Source: SZAS-103 sp038226665
GTDB taxonomy: Bacteria; Pseudomonadota; Gammaproteobacteria; Xanthomonadales; Xanthomonadaceae
Direction of reading: 5' to 3'
NCBI GenBank assembly: GCA_038226665.1
Contig: JBBRQI010000021.1
Coordinates: forward strand, 1-51,495
Length of the DNA stretch: 51,495 bases
The translations under genes were made by a program, and so were the position numbers. A model generated the notes under the pieces. It did no database searches, had not been told where the DNA came from, and worked only from the letters and a program-made list of their open reading frames with translations. Each line of letters starts with the position of its first letter. Position 1 is the stretch's first letter. Shown piece by piece: positions 35,630 to 44,584 of the stretch.

Positions 35630-37216
35630 ATGACCGAACGACGCGATCCGACGCTCGGCGCGCTGCCAGATCCCGCCAGCGATGACGCGGCTTCGTTGCT
35701 TGCGTCGCAGCGCGCCACCCCACGCATGCACGACGCCCGTCGACGCTGGCCGTGGCTGCTCGGAGTGATCGTGGTCCTTTTGGCGGCTTGCGCGCTGTAC
35801 CACTGGCGCGATGCGCTCGGGACGCGACTTGTGCCGCCGCCGGAGCAGACCCGGTTGATGCAGCAGGCCGCCGCCGCCCTGCGCGCGGGACGCCTGACGT
35901 CCAGCGATGGTCACGGCGCGCGCGAACTCTACCAATCCGTGCTCGCACGCGATCCCGACCATCTCGCGGCGCGCGAAGGCCTGGTCCGTGTTGGCGCTGC
36001 GGCGCTCGCGCAGGCACAGGTCGCAGTGCGCGCGAACCATCCGCAGGACGCACGTCGCGATCTCGATCTCGCGCGCGATCTCGCGGTTCCGGTCGCCGAC
36101 CTGCAACCGGTGGAAGACGCATTGCGGCACGGCGGCGACAGCGATGATCGGCTCGCGAACCTGCTTGCGCAGGCACAGTCGGCAGAACATGCGGGCCATC
36201 TCGATGACGGTGCCGGCAGTGCGCTCGCGATCTATCAGCAGGCACTGTCTGTCGCGCCCGACAACGCGGTCGTGCTCGCGCGAAGGCAGGCATTGCTTGC
36301 GCGGATGCTTGCCGGGATCGACGCATTGATCGCACACGGCGATGCCATCGGCGCACGCAAACTGGTCGACCGCGTCGCCGGTGTCGATCCCGGCGATCTC
36401 GACCTCCCTGCTGCGCGCGCCCGGCTTGCCGAAGCCGCACAAAAACGGCAGGACGCTACCGCACGCATCCTCGATGCGGCGGACGCGGATGCGCGCGCGC
36501 GCCGGATCGAGGATGCGGTCGCGTTGTATCGCAAGGTGCTCGCCGATGCGCCGGACAACATGCGCGCGCGGGCCGGCCAGCGTGCAGCGGCCGAAGCCCT
36601 GGTCGTGGACGCTAACCGTGCCGCCGCCGATTTCGATTTCCCCCGCGCCGATGCAGCGCTCGCGCAGGCACGCGCATTGGTGCCCGATTTGCCGACGCTT
36701 CGCGCAGCCGAACTGCACCTGAAACAGGTGCGCGTTCGCCGCGCGGGTATCCCGACCGCCGCGAACAAGTCATCGGTCGAGGACCTGCTTGCCGCCGCCG
36801 ATCACGCGATCGTGCGCGACGAACTCGTCGACCCACCCGGCGACAGCGCGTTCGACAGATTGCGCGCGGCATCCGCGATCGCACCTGCCGATCCTCGTGT
36901 CATCGCGGCGACGAAGCGGTTCGCGGTGACTGCGGTGGCGTGCTACCAGCGTGAGATGACCGCCAATCGACTTGCGCGCGCGGAAGCCTGCCTCGACGCG
37001 CTGGACGCGATGCAGCCCGCGTATGCGCGGCTGCCGTCGATGCGCCAGGAGATTGCCGCGCGCTGGCTGGCGGTGGCCGACGAACGCATCGGCGCAGGCG
37101 AACTCGACACCGCGCAGCGCGCGATCGCTTCGGCGCAACGCTGGACCCCGAACAACCCCGCGCTTCCTGCGCTGCAGACGCGCCTGCAACAAGCGCGCGC
37201 TGGTACGCATCACTGA
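35630..37216 (+). CDS. Membrane-anchored TPR-like protein
   Basis: 528 residues. A hydrophilic N-terminus of about 40 residues, one membrane helix (WPWLLGVIVVLLAACALYHW, residues 43-62) and then a wholly helical, Ala/Leu/Arg/Asp-rich domain with repeated blocks like ALAIYQQALSVAPDNAVVLA, ALYRKVLADAPDNMRARAGQ and AQRWTPNNPALPALQTRLQQ. These are tetratricopeptide-type repeats (periplasmic if the helix is a type II anchor). TPR domains mediate protein-protein contact. ATG 35630 is preferred over an upstream TTG. It probably forms an operon with relA; a functional link is not implied. It is convergent with the glycosyltransferase gene. Confidence 0.72.
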   Translation: MTERRDPTLGALPDPASDDAASLLASQRATPRMHDARRRWPWLLGVIVVLLAACALYHWRDALGTRLVPPPEQTRLMQQAAAALRAGRLTSSDGHGARELYQSVLARDPDHLAAREGLVRVGAAALAQAQVAVRANHPQDARRDLDLARDLAVPVADLQPVEDALRHGGDSDDRLANLLAQAQSAEHAGHLDDGAGSALAIYQQALSVAPDNAVVLARRQALLARMLAGIDALIAHGDAIGARKLVDRVAGVDPGDLDLPAARARLAEAAQKRQDATARILDAADADARARRIEDAVALYRKVLADAPDNMRARAGQRAAAEALVVDANRAAADFDFPRADAALAQARALVPDLPTLRAAELHLKQVRVRRAGIPTAANKSSVEDLLAAADHAIVRDELVDPPGDSAFDRLRAASAIAPADPRVIAATKRFAVTAVACYQREMTANRLARAEACLDALDAMQPAYARLPSMRQEIAARWLAVADERIGAGELDTAQRAIASAQRWTPNNPALPALQTRLQQARAGTHH

Positions 37217-37240
37217 AGAGTAACGGGCAAAGCACGCAGA

Positions 37241-39460
37241 TCATGGCTCGCGCCGTTCTTCGTTCCCGGCTGCGCATTTCCCGATGACCCGCTGCAATGC
37301 CTCGCGCGCTGCATCGAACGAGAAATGGCGTTCGATGTTTTCGATTCCGTGGCGCGCAAGCATTTCCCACAACGCGCGATCGTCGTACAGGCGCAGCACG
37401 GCATCGGCGAAAGCCTGCGCATCGGCGCCGACCAGCACATCCACGCCATCGCGCAGGTGCATGCCTTCAACCGCTGCAGGCGTCGCAACGACTGGTTGTC
37501 CATGCGTCATGCTCAGGTTGACCTTGCCCTTGACGCCTGCGCCGTAACGCAAGGGCGCCAGCCCGATGCGGCATCCATCCATGTACGGATCGATGTCGGG
37601 CACGTGGCCGTGCACCCGCACGCCCGGCAGTTCGCCAAGTGCGCGCACCGCATCGGTGACGTCGCCGCCGATCAGGTGCAGCACGATGTCATCGCGTTGC
37701 GCGCGAACCAGCGGGAAAATCTCGCGCGCCATCCACAACACGGCATCCACGTTCGGCGGATGTCGGTAACTGCCGACGAACACGATGTCCTTGCGCGTCG
37801 CAAAACCGGCACGCAGCGTCTTCGCGCGATGCACGTTCGACAAGATTGCGACAACTGCGCCGGGCGCATCGCGCGAGAGCAGGGCTTGTTCGACCGGACT
37901 CACGACGAGGGTGAGGTCGGATTCGCGGATCAACTTCAGTTCGCGCATCCGCGTTTCCAGTGCACTGCGTAACCGTGCCGGATTGTTCGCCATCTCGGCT
38001 TCGCGCTGTTCGCGCAGGTAATGCAGATCCACGGTATCGAACACGAAGCGCGCCCGTGGAGCATGGCGACGCGCGAGGGCGAGGTAATTGCTGGCGATGT
38101 AATGACGACTGGCGATGATCGTGTCGAACTGCGCGCCATGCCTGGCGAACCAGCTGGGCATGTTGCGGATCCACGGCTTCCACCAGACCTGGATGCCGAG
38201 CGACTGCAGCGCTTCGGTATATGCGGCATCGTGCGCACCGCTATCGGCGAAGAACGTGACCGCGCAACCCTCTTCGCGCAGCAATTCAAGCAGGTTGATC
38301 AATCGCACGGAAGCGGAGTCGCGGTCGGGTTTTGGCGTCTGCGCATCGATCACCAGCACGCGATGTGCCGCACGATGCTCGCTTGCCCGTTGGATATCCG
38401 CATCCGGCGCTGGATGCGTAGCAAGCGTGTCGTGCCAGCGCGCGAGAAACTTCTGCTGGTTCGCAACCTGGTACGCCTTGATCCCCGAACCCGTATCGGT
38501 GCCCGAGGTGATGCCCTCGAAATGCACGACCGTCGACGCGGGCTGATACAGCACCTGCAAACCTTCGGCATGCACTTTCATCGCGAGATCCGTGTCCTCG
38601 TGATAGGCCGGCGCGTAATGCGCATCGAAGCCGCCGAGTTTCACGAACAGCGCGCGCGGCAATGCGATCGCCGCGCCCGAGCAATAATCGACTTCGCGCA
38701 CGAAGTTGTACGCCGGCGCAGCCGGATCATCAAAGCGGCCGTAATTCCAGCACGATCCATCGTTGAAAACGATGCCGCCGGCTTCCTGCAAACGACCATC
38801 GGGATAGACGAGTTTCGCGCCAACCAGTCCAGCGCGGGGGTGCGCATCGAAGGTGCCGATCAACGCATCCAGCCAGCCCGGTTGCACTGCCGTGTCGTTG
38901 TTGAGGAACACCAGGTAATCGCCGCGCGCGATCGCCGCACCGGCGTTGCAGGCGCCGATGAAACCGAGGTTCCCGGCATTGCGCAGGTAGCGCACGCCGG
39001 CGATCTCGCGCATGCGCTCGGGGGTTTCGTCCGAGGATGCGTCATCGACGAGGATGACCTCAAACGCGGTGGCATCGCAGGATGCGGCCAGCGCGCGCAG
39101 GCAGGTCAGGGTGTGCGCGAAGTGGTTGTACGCCGGCACCACGATGCTCGCCACGGGCGCAGCCGCGGCCGGGACAGCAAATGGCGCGAAGGCCTCGACG
39201 GCGGGGATTTGCAGCGTCGCCGCCGTTGCGCCACGTGATCCGCGCAGTTCCAGCCAGGCACGCGAGATGGTGTTGCGCAGGCCTCGCCGGCGGAGGCTTG
39301 CACTAGCGCGCGTCAATGCGTTGCCCGATCGATTCCAGGCGAATTGCACGCCTGCCAACAGGTTCGCAATGTGTTGTCGCAGCCGCAACAGGGATTTGGG
39401 AGGTGGCGGCATTCCAGGGCCGAGCGGGGCGGTAGGCAAGGTTACCGTGCGCTGCGTCAT
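37241..39460 (-). CDS. Two-domain glycosyltransferase (GT2 + GT4-like)
   Basis: 739 residues. The N-terminal part (1-100) is basic. The GT2 domain (about 100-340) shows ASIVVPAYNHFAHTLTCLRA, EVILVDDASSDETPERM, YLVFLNNDTAVQPGWLDAL (the DxD-like NND) and AYHEDTDLAMKVHAEG. The C-terminal domain (about 370-735) is GT-B, GT1/GT4-like: VLVIDAQTPKPDRDSASVRL, FDTVDLHYLREQREAEM, VFVGSYRHPPNVDAVLWMAR and the C-terminal GAGVKGKVNLSMTHGQPVVA with E at the end of VATPAAVEGMHL. Such two-domain enzymes add two sugars in sequence to a surface glycan. No other polysaccharide gene lies beside it. It diverges from mrcB with 67 bases between them. Confidence 0.9.
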   Translation of the reverse strand: MTQRTVTLPTAPLGPGMPPPPKSLLRLRQHIANLLAGVQFAWNRSGNALTRASASLRRRGLRNTISRAWLELRGSRGATAATLQIPAVEAFAPFAVPAAAAPVASIVVPAYNHFAHTLTCLRALAASCDATAFEVILVDDASSDETPERMREIAGVRYLRNAGNLGFIGACNAGAAIARGDYLVFLNNDTAVQPGWLDALIGTFDAHPRAGLVGAKLVYPDGRLQEAGGIVFNDGSCWNYGRFDDPAAPAYNFVREVDYCSGAAIALPRALFVKLGGFDAHYAPAYHEDTDLAMKVHAEGLQVLYQPASTVVHFEGITSGTDTGSGIKAYQVANQQKFLARWHDTLATHPAPDADIQRASEHRAAHRVLVIDAQTPKPDRDSASVRLINLLELLREEGCAVTFFADSGAHDAAYTEALQSLGIQVWWKPWIRNMPSWFARHGAQFDTIIASRHYIASNYLALARRHAPRARFVFDTVDLHYLREQREAEMANNPARLRSALETRMRELKLIRESDLTLVVSPVEQALLSRDAPGAVVAILSNVHRAKTLRAGFATRKDIVFVGSYRHPPNVDAVLWMAREIFPLVRAQRDDIVLHLIGGDVTDAVRALGELPGVRVHGHVPDIDPYMDGCRIGLAPLRYGAGVKGKVNLSMTHGQPVVATPAAVEGMHLRDGVDVLVGADAQAFADAVLRLYDDRALWEMLARHGIENIERHFSFDAAREALQRVIGKCAAGNEERREP

Positions 39461-39527
39461 GGCGACAGGCAGCAGCGGCCGGGCATGCGAAAGCGTTAAA
39501 CTTCAGGCTAGGAATGCGGGAGACGCA

Positions 39528-42029
39528 ATGCGGCGCGACGACGACGAGATCGACGAGGAAGAAGAGGACGACGACGAGTCGTCAGGCCGCTCGTGGATGC
39601 GCTGGATTTTGTATTTCGGGCTTGCCGGCTTCGGTCTGTTCCTCGGTCTGGCGATTCCGTACGTCTGGGTGCTCGATGGCCAAGTGCGCGACAAGTTCGG
39701 GCAACTGCAATGGCAGGTCCCGACCACGGTCTATGCGCAGCCGCTGAAACTCGCGCCGGGCCTGCGGATGGACGCGCCGACGCTGCTGCTGGAACTCGAG
39801 GCTGCGGTCTATCGCAACGACGGCATCGGCAGCGATCCGGGCACCTACGCGCGCGACGGCAACCACTTCAGGATCGGCAGCCGCGGCTTTGCCGATATCG
39901 GCGGCGTGGTTGCGCCGATCAGGATCGACGTGCTGCTTGGCGATGGCAGCGTGGTCGCGATCAAGAACCAGAACGGCGGCTCCCTGCCAGCAGCCACCCT
40001 GGACCCGGCGCGCATCGCCGCGTTGTACGGCGCCAGCCAGGAAGAACGCCAGCTGGTGCGCGCAACCGATCTGCCGCCGTTGCTGGTGACCGGGTTGCAG
40101 GCGGTCGAGGATCGCGATTTCAAGACCCATCATGGCGTCGATGTCTGGGGCATCGTGCGTGCGATGTGGGTGAATGCGCGCGAGGGCGAAATGAGACAGG
40201 GCGGCAGCACGCTGACCCAGCAACTCGTGCGCAGTCTGTTCCTGACCAACGAGCGCAGCCTCAAGCGCAAGGTCAACGAGGCGCTGTACGCGATCATCAT
40301 CGAGTCGCGTTTCGACAAGCAGACCATCCTCGAGGCCTATCTCAACCAGGTGTATCTCGGCCAGCAGGGCAGCCAGTCGATCCATGGCGTCGCGGCGGCC
40401 TCGAAGTTCTGGTTCGGGCGGCCGCTTGCATCGTTGCCGACCGAGGATGTCGCCTTGATGGTCGGGTTGATCAAGGGCCCGTCGTACTACGATCCGCGCC
40501 GCTATCCCGATCGCGCGTTGCAACGCCGCAATGTTGTACTCGGCGAATTCGTCGACACCGGGTTGATCAATCAGGCCGAAGCGGATCGCGCGAAAGCCGC
40601 GCCGCTCGGCATCAGCGCGCATCCCGGCGTGGTGACCAATCGCTATCCGGCATTCGTGGACCTGGTGCGTCGGCAACTGCAATCCGACTATCCGGCCGAC
40701 AGCATCAAGGGCGCCGGGCTCGTCGTCCACACCACGCTCGATCCGGCCGCGCAGATCTATTCCGAAGGCGCATTGCAGGACACGCTCGACAAGATCGAAC
40801 GCAAGAAAGGCCCGGCGCTCGAAGGCGGGCTGGTAATCACCGACGTGCGCGATGGCGATGTGCTCGCGGTGGTCGGAGGCCGCGATCCTACCGGCTTCGG
40901 GTTCAACCGCGCGCTGGATGCGCAACGCCCGGTCGGTTCCTTGTTCAAGCCTTTCATCTACTTGTTGGCGCTCGCGCAGCCCGGCAAGTATTCGCTGGCG
41001 ACGCCGATCGACGATGCATCGGTCACCGTCACCCAGCCGAACGGCAGGGATTGGTCGCCGGACAACGACGATCATCGCGACCACGGCAAGGTGCGGATCA
41101 TCGATGCGCTTGCGCAGTCGTACAACCACGTCGCGGTACGCGTCGGCATGGACGTGCAGGTCGAGCGCATCGCGAAGCTCATCAAGGTTCTCGCCGGTAT
41201 CGATACGCAACCTAATCCGTCGCTGATCCTCGGCGCGGTCGACCAGACTCCGTTCGCGATGGCGCAGCTGTACCAGTTCCTCGCGTCCGGCGGCGAAGTG
41301 CAACCGCTGCACGCGGTGCGCGGTGTGATCGATGCGCACGGCGCACTGGTCAAGCGTTACGACAGCGCACCCGCCGCCGCGCAGGCAGGCGATGCGCTCG
41401 CCGCGCGCCTGGTGATGCTGGCAATGCAGCAGGTGGTGATTTCCGGCACCGCGCACGCGTTGCAGAACGACGGACTGAGCTTCCTGCAAGCGGCCGGAAA
41501 GACCGGCACCAGCAACGACGGCCGCGACAGCTGGTTCGCGGCATTCACCGGATCGCATCTTGCGGTGGTCTGGGTCGGCAACGACCAGAACGCGATGACC
41601 GGATTATTTGGTGCTACGGGTGCGCTGCGTGTGTGGGCAGGCATCTTCAAGAAACTGCCGAGCACGTCGTTGAAAGTCAGCGATGAGGGCATGCAATGGG
41701 CATGGGTGAGTCCATCGCAGTGGGTCAGCGTCGATGCGGGTTGCCCCGGCGCGCGCCGTTTCGCTTTCGTGAAGGGTTTCGCGCCACCAGGGCCATCGCC
41801 TTGCGACGCAGCCGCGAGTCCGGGTGACGAACAAGGCTGGATCCGGATGCCGAGCGCAGACGATGCGAATCCGGAAGGGGGTGGTCCGGTTGTTTCGATG
41901 GATACGGATCAGGGTTCTTCGCCAGCCGGTCCCGCACAACCGCAGGGAGCGCAACAATCGCAACAATCGCAATCCGAGCAGCAGCCGCAGCCGCCCGCGG
42001 CATCGCAACAGCAGGACCAGAATCAATGA
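39528..42029 (+). CDS. mrcB: Penicillin-binding protein 1B
   Basis: 833 residues. A very acidic cytoplasmic tail (RRDDDEIDEEEEDDDESS), one membrane helix (about 24-48), a UB2H domain (about 60-150), the GT51 transglycosylase domain with E194 in EDRDFKTHHG and the TQQLVRSLFLT motif, and the transpeptidase domain with S471 (GSLFKPF, SxxK), SYN at 531 and KTG at 658. It polymerises and cross-links peptidoglycan in the periplasm. The UB2H domain binds the lipoprotein activator LpoB in enterobacteria; here the next gene is a lipoprotein that overlaps mrcB by four bases, making it a candidate partner. The C-terminal 60 residues are Gln/Pro/Ser-rich and disordered. ATG 39528 has GGGAGA in place. Confidence 0.94.
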   Translation: MRRDDDEIDEEEEDDDESSGRSWMRWILYFGLAGFGLFLGLAIPYVWVLDGQVRDKFGQLQWQVPTTVYAQPLKLAPGLRMDAPTLLLELEAAVYRNDGIGSDPGTYARDGNHFRIGSRGFADIGGVVAPIRIDVLLGDGSVVAIKNQNGGSLPAATLDPARIAALYGASQEERQLVRATDLPPLLVTGLQAVEDRDFKTHHGVDVWGIVRAMWVNAREGEMRQGGSTLTQQLVRSLFLTNERSLKRKVNEALYAIIIESRFDKQTILEAYLNQVYLGQQGSQSIHGVAAASKFWFGRPLASLPTEDVALMVGLIKGPSYYDPRRYPDRALQRRNVVLGEFVDTGLINQAEADRAKAAPLGISAHPGVVTNRYPAFVDLVRRQLQSDYPADSIKGAGLVVHTTLDPAAQIYSEGALQDTLDKIERKKGPALEGGLVITDVRDGDVLAVVGGRDPTGFGFNRALDAQRPVGSLFKPFIYLLALAQPGKYSLATPIDDASVTVTQPNGRDWSPDNDDHRDHGKVRIIDALAQSYNHVAVRVGMDVQVERIAKLIKVLAGIDTQPNPSLILGAVDQTPFAMAQLYQFLASGGEVQPLHAVRGVIDAHGALVKRYDSAPAAAQAGDALAARLVMLAMQQVVISGTAHALQNDGLSFLQAAGKTGTSNDGRDSWFAAFTGSHLAVVWVGNDQNAMTGLFGATGALRVWAGIFKKLPSTSLKVSDEGMQWAWVSPSQWVSVDAGCPGARRFAFVKGFAPPGPSPCDAAASPGDEQGWIRMPSADDANPEGGGPVVSMDTDQGSSPAGPAQPQGAQQSQQSQSEQQPQPPAASQQQDQNQ

Positions 42030-42580
42030 ACATGTTTTCAATCGTGGTGCGTACCTACTGCTTGGACGCAGTCATTTTGATTGCGTTGTCGTTCGGCATC
42101 GCCGCCTGTTCGCAGAATGCTGCGCCGGCATCCGTGGGCAATCTGCGCGTTGCCGTGCCTGCCCCCAGCGAGATGGTTGCGCAGGTGCGTGCGGCGGGCG
42201 TTTCGACAACGACCGAACTGCAAGTCACGCCATTGCGAGATCCGCAGGTCGAGGATTTGCGCGCGCGCGCCGCGACACTCGAAAAGCAATCGGATATCCA
42301 GGGCGCAGCGCAGGCGATCGCGAAGGCGCTCTCGATCATTCCCGGCGATCCCGAATTGCAGCAGCAGGCAGCCGAGTACGCGCTGTACCAGCAGGACTGG
42401 ACGCATGCGGCAGCGTTCGCGCAGCAGTCCTACGACCACGGCCCGAAACTCGGTGCGTTGTGTCGACGCAACTGGACGACGCTGCGCTTTGTGCGCCTCG
42501 TACATGGCGATGCGAATGGCGTGCAGGCAGCGACCCAGCAAGTCGCAACCTGCACGATCGCAGCGCCGGTACGGATGTAG
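42026..42580 (+). CDS. Lipoprotein with TPR-like repeat, overlapping mrcB
   Basis: 184 residues. Lipobox IAAC at about residues 25-28 (LSFGIAACSQ) marks a lipoprotein; C28 is followed by Ser-Gln, which suggests sorting to the outer membrane. The mature part has a short linker, a helical TPR-like region (LRARAATLEKQSDIQGAAQA, IPGDPELQQQAAEYALYQQD) and two further cysteines (C about 149 and C about 177). ATG 42026 overlaps the mrcB stop (ATGA), so the two are translationally coupled. By position it could act on PBP1b, like LpoB or the related LpoP of Pseudomonas, which also has TPRs; this is an inference. Confidence 0.8.
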   Translation: MNMFSIVVRTYCLDAVILIALSFGIAACSQNAAPASVGNLRVAVPAPSEMVAQVRAAGVSTTTELQVTPLRDPQVEDLRARAATLEKQSDIQGAAQAIAKALSIIPGDPELQQQAAEYALYQQDWTHAAAFAQQSYDHGPKLGALCRRNWTTLRFVRLVHGDANGVQAATQQVATCTIAAPVRM

Positions 42581-42589
42581 GTTCGCGGT

Positions 42590-44584
42590 TTGTCGCTCGC
42601 CGAAAATACCCGTGCGGCCCTCGCCGATGATGGCCCGCTCGCGCAGAGACTTGCAGGCTACACGCCGCGCGCTGCGCAGATGCGGCTCGCCGAAGCGATC
42701 GCCGATGCGTTTGAACAGCGTGACTTCCTGATCGCCGAAGCCGGCACCGGCACCGGGAAGACATACGCGTATTTGGTTCCAGCTTTGCTGTCCGGCCAGC
42801 GCGTGATCATCTCGACCGGTACGCGCGCGCTGCAGGAACAGCTTTACCACCGCGACCTTCCGCGCGTGCGTGAAGCGCTTGGCGTCGGCCTGCGCACCGC
42901 ATTGCTGAAAGGCCGCGCGAACTATCTTTGCCTGTACCGCATGAACCAGGCGAAGGGCGAATCGCGTTTCCAGTCGCGCGAATCCATCGCGCAGTTCCAG
43001 CGCGTCGTCGCATGGTCGTCGCGTACGCGGCGCGGCGACCTGGCTGAGCTCGACGACATGCCGGAAGACGCGCCGCTGTGGCCGCAGGTCACGTCGACTA
43101 CCGAGAATTGCCTCGGCAGCGAGTGCCCATTCTGGGGCGATTGCTTCGTCGTCAAGGCGCGCGCGGAAGCGCAGGCGGCCGATATTGTCGTCGTGAACCA
43201 TCACCTGCTGCTTGCCGATCTCGCGATCAAGCAGGAAGGATTCGGCGAGATCCTGCCGGGCGCGAATGCATTCGTGCTCGACGAAGCGCACCAGTTGCCG
43301 GAACTCGCCGCGCAATTCTTCGGCGAAGCGATCGGCGCGCGCCAACTCAACGACCTCGCGCGCGATGCCTTGTCCGAATGCGCGAACGTGACCGCCGCGC
43401 TGGCCACGATCCAGCAGCCGGCGCGTGGGCTCGAACATGCGGTGCGCGTGCTGCGGCTGGAACTGGATACGCTGCCGCAACGCGGCACGCACCTGCGCCT
43501 GCTCGGTCATGCGAAAGCGGTCGAAGCATTGAACGAACTCGACCGTGCGCTTGAAGAACTGGTGGGCGCGTTGTCGCCACTCGCTGAAGCATCGCCGGGA
43601 TTCGCCGCAACCTTCGAACGCGCGAACCGGCAACGCGAGCGGCTCGCGCGCTGGCGCGGCGGCGAAGACGACGAGGACAGTGGGCTCAACGAAAAAAACT
43701 CGGAAAAACCGGATGTTTTCGGTGTCTGCTGGTACGAACTCACGCCGCGCGGGTTCATCCTGCAACGCACGCCGCTCGACGTGTCCGCCCCATTGCGGAA
43801 TTTCCGCGAAGCCAGCCGCGCGGCATGGGTGTTCACTTCGGCAACGCTGTCGGTGGATGGTGGGTTCGACCACATTGCGCGCAAGCTCGGGCTCGTCGAG
43901 CCGGCGACCTTGCTGCAGCCGAGTCCGTTCGACTGGAAGCGACAGGCATTGTGCTACCTGCCGCGCAATCTTCCCGAACCGAACCAGCGCGAGTATGTGC
44001 GCGCGCTGATCGATGCGTTGCGGCCCGTGCTGCAGGCGTCGGGCGGTCGCGCATTCCTGTTGTTCACCTCGCACCGCGCGCTGCGCGACGCGGCCGACCT
44101 GCTTGCACTCGATCCGTGGCCGTTGTTCGTGCAGGGCACTGCGCCGCGCAATGTGCTGCTCGATCGTTTTCGCGCATCCGGCAACGGCGTGCTGCTTGGC
44201 GCAGCGAGTTTCTGGGAAGGCGTGGATGTGCCTGGCGATGCGTTGTCGGTGGTCGCCATCGACCGGTTGCCTTTCGCGGCACCCGACGATCCGGTGCTCG
44301 AAGCGCGTCTCGACGCGGTGCGCCGCGTCGGCGGCAACCCGTTCCGCGACGAGCAATTGCCGACCGCAGTGATTTCACTGAAGCAGGGCGCTGGCCGGTT
44401 GATCCGCAGCTTCGCGGATCGCGGCCTGCTGGTGCTGTGCGATCCGCGTCTGCTCGGCAAATCCTACGGGAAGATTTTCTTCGACAGCCTGCCGCCGCTG
44501 CCGCGCACGCGCGAGCTTGCCGATGCACAGGCGTTTTTTGCGCCAGAATCGCACGACGAAAACCCAATGGATGCGATGGCATGA
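42590..44584 (+). CDS. yoaA: DinG-family Fe-S helicase (YoaA-like)
   Basis: 664 residues, XPD/Rad3-type superfamily 2 helicase: EAGTGTGKTYA (Walker A, 52-58), the four cysteines of a 4Fe-4S cluster (C in YLCLYR and the ENCLGSECPFWGDC run), NHHLLLAD, DEAH at 231-234, TSATL and the C-terminal QGAGRLIRS (motif VI). E. coli YoaA works with the chi subunit in replication-fork repair. It starts with TTG 42590, nine bases after the lipoprotein stop; no better in-frame start exists, since a stop lies 12 bases upstream. Ribosome binding is weak, so translation may depend on coupling to the lipoprotein. The last codons overlap tsaB (ATGA). Confidence 0.92.
   Translation: MSLAENTRAALADDGPLAQRLAGYTPRAAQMRLAEAIADAFEQRDFLIAEAGTGTGKTYAYLVPALLSGQRVIISTGTRALQEQLYHRDLPRVREALGVGLRTALLKGRANYLCLYRMNQAKGESRFQSRESIAQFQRVVAWSSRTRRGDLAELDDMPEDAPLWPQVTSTTENCLGSECPFWGDCFVVKARAEAQAADIVVVNHHLLLADLAIKQEGFGEILPGANAFVLDEAHQLPELAAQFFGEAIGARQLNDLARDALSECANVTAALATIQQPARGLEHAVRVLRLELDTLPQRGTHLRLLGHAKAVEALNELDRALEELVGALSPLAEASPGFAATFERANRQRERLARWRGGEDDEDSGLNEKNSEKPDVFGVCWYELTPRGFILQRTPLDVSAPLRNFREASRAAWVFTSATLSVDGGFDHIARKLGLVEPATLLQPSPFDWKRQALCYLPRNLPEPNQREYVRALIDALRPVLQASGGRAFLLFTSHRALRDAADLLALDPWPLFVQGTAPRNVLLDRFRASGNGVLLGAASFWEGVDVPGDALSVVAIDRLPFAAPDDPVLEARLDAVRRVGGNPFRDEQLPTAVISLKQGAGRLIRSFADRGLLVLCDPRLLGKSYGKIFFDSLPPLPRTRELADAQAFFAPESHDENPMDAMA

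Noticed and set aside
39012..39527. 170-codon upstream extension of the PBP1b frame
   Set aside because: It overlaps the divergent glycosyltransferase gene antisense. ATG 39528 has a ribosome binding site and gives the standard acidic PBP1b N-terminus.
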